In this document: in pieces, positions 63,134 through 64,000 of the stretch
Layout of the letters: each line of letters starts with the position of its first letter
How positions within the stretch are numbered: position 1 is the stretch's first letter
Assembly (NCBI GenBank): GCA_947568835.1
Contig: OX387602.1
Span: 31,110,133-31,174,132, forward strand
DNA: 64,000 bases
Direction of reading: 5' to 3'
From: Protonemura montana
Taxonomy: Eukaryota; Arthropoda; Insecta; Plecoptera; Nemouridae
Notes under the pieces: model-generated
Database searches by the model: none
Seen by the model: only the letters and a program-made list of their open reading frames with translations
Told to the model about the DNA's origin: nothing
Translations under genes and position numbers: made by a program

Positions 63134-63455
63134 CACATGACCAGTTCTGTTCGGGAGAGAGGTTGGAGGGATGAAAGTTAGTACAGCAACTTCACTAGCC
63201 TTGCTTATCAACCTCTCGACAGCATGGATTTGTGGAGGAATCCTGTTGTTCGCGTTGTACCGTCCTTCGAAAGGGACGTTAAGCCGGTGGTCCCCTTGGT
63301 CTTCGACAGGAAAAGGCTACGTGCCGGCACCGGGTTTCCCTCCTCACTTCTAGGCTAGGTTAGGTACACCATCATCCACTCCTTCACCGACGCCATTAGA
63401 CCAGTGCCGCATGGCCAGATGTCAAAACAGCGCGTCGTTAAACACCACAAATCAG
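63134..63455 (+). mobile_element. 5S-derived SINE, plus copy, 5'-truncated
   Basis: ACATGACCAGTTCTGTTCGG through CTTCGAAAGGGACGTTAAGC to CGTCGTTAAACACCACAAAT. It ends 81 bp before the sulfotransferase exon, so it lies at the edge of that intron or promoter. Confidence 0.9.
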
Positions 63456-63558
63456 GCTGACTTGATGAAGATTCCCCCAGCGTCCGCCACCTTCAGAGAC
63501 AGCCTGTGTAACGCCCTCCTTCGTCCTCTGTTACAGATGGTCGTTCCGTGTCCACGGT

Positions 63559-64000
63559 ATGCGACTCCTTGCCGGGCACCCCACGGACCGCATGCAGCTG
63601 GTGCCACCTAGCGTGTCGCGCTCCAAGCTAGCGCTGGCCGGCTTTACGCTCATCACGGCCTCCCTCTTCCTCACGTTCCACGTGATCTACGACTCAGCTC
63701 TCATCAGCCTTGCGCCAGCGCCGCTCGGCGTCGCGGCGCCCCCGTCCCCGACGCCCGATGCCGCCGGGCGCCGCGTGCACTTCGCACGAACCTCGCGACG
63801 CTTGCCGCAAGCCGTGATCGTGGGCGTCCGCAAGTGTGGCACGCGTGCGTTGCTAGAGATGCTTGCTCTGCATCCTCGTGTACAGAAAGCGGCCGGCGAG
63901 GTGCATTTCTTTGATCGTGACGACAACTACGCCAAGGGGCTCGACTGGTACCGGAGAAAGATGCCGCACTCGTTCCGTGGGCAGATCACCATTGAGAAGA
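63559..64000 (+). CDS. Hs3st: Heparan sulfate glucosamine 3-O-sulfotransferase, 3' partial
   Basis: Transfers sulfate from PAPS to the 3-OH of glucosamine in heparan sulfate, in the Golgi lumen. The exon starts at 63537 after acceptor CCTCTGTTACAG. The first in-frame ATG is 63559 (MRLLAGHPTDRMQLVPPS); 63592 is a second candidate. Residues ~23-43 form a type II membrane anchor (LALAGFTLITASLFLTFHVI), followed by a short Pro-rich stem. The catalytic domain opens with RRLPQAVIVGVRKCGTRALL (PAPS 5'-phosphate loop), EMLALHPRV, then GEVHFFDRDDNY with the catalytic Glu, and WYRRKMPHSF...ITIEK. These blocks are closest, in my recollection, to the HS3ST1/HS3ST5 type. The first Gly of the usual KGGTRAL is Cys here. 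The frame is open to the window edge, with 147 codons visible of about 310-350 expected. Confidence 0.93.
   Translation, partial: MRLLAGHPTDRMQLVPPSVSRSKLALAGFTLITASLFLTFHVIYDSALISLAPAPLGVAAPPSPTPDAAGRRVHFARTSRRLPQAVIVGVRKCGTRALLEMLALHPRVQKAAGEVHFFDRDDNYAKGLDWYRRKMPHSFRGQITIEK

Overview
The window is animal nuclear DNA, most likely from an arthropod. Genes are split by many GT-AG introns, exons are GC-rich and introns AT-rich, and short TTAGG-type runs (the arthropod telomere repeat unit) occur inside introns. Pol III-derived SINEs, MITEs, LINE remnants and minisatellites fill the non-coding space. I cannot place it to order or species. Nothing suggests prokaryotic DNA.

Layout. (1) 1-26502, plus strand: 24 exons of MED13, the Argonaute-like subunit of the Mediator CDK8 kinase module. 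The first ~170 residues lie left of the window. All 24 exons join in phase to an open frame of 2006 residues plus stop. The introns carry one MITE family, a long-inverted-repeat MITE, tRNA-like SINEs, 3' ends of non-LTR retrotransposons and seven tandem-repeat blocks. (2) 26503-30253: MED13 3' UTR and mostly featureless intergenic DNA, with one perfect 14-bp hairpin. (3) 30254-43580: eight tandem copies of a ~1.76-kb unit. Each unit has inverted terminal repeats, four tRNA-like Pol III promoter modules and a long conserved hairpin. This is the most unusual part of the window. (4) 44862-50815, minus strand: a five-exon gene for a 910-residue coiled-coil protein that I cannot name. (5) 51441-53371, plus strand, head to head with the previous gene: a three-exon gene for a 258-residue single-pass membrane protein, also unnamed. 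(6) 53372-63536: intergenic DNA dominated by a 5S-rRNA-derived SINE family and the tRNA-like SINE. (7) 63537-64000, plus strand: the 5' part of a heparan sulfate 3-O-sulfotransferase gene, running off the right edge.

The four genes have no evident common pathway. MED13 acts in transcription control, the sulfotransferase in the Golgi, and the other two have unknown roles. The interest lies in the repeats: they fall into regional families, several insertions are nested with readable target-site duplications, and at least two intronic minisatellites appear to have grown from the C-terminal coding end of LINE reverse transcriptases.
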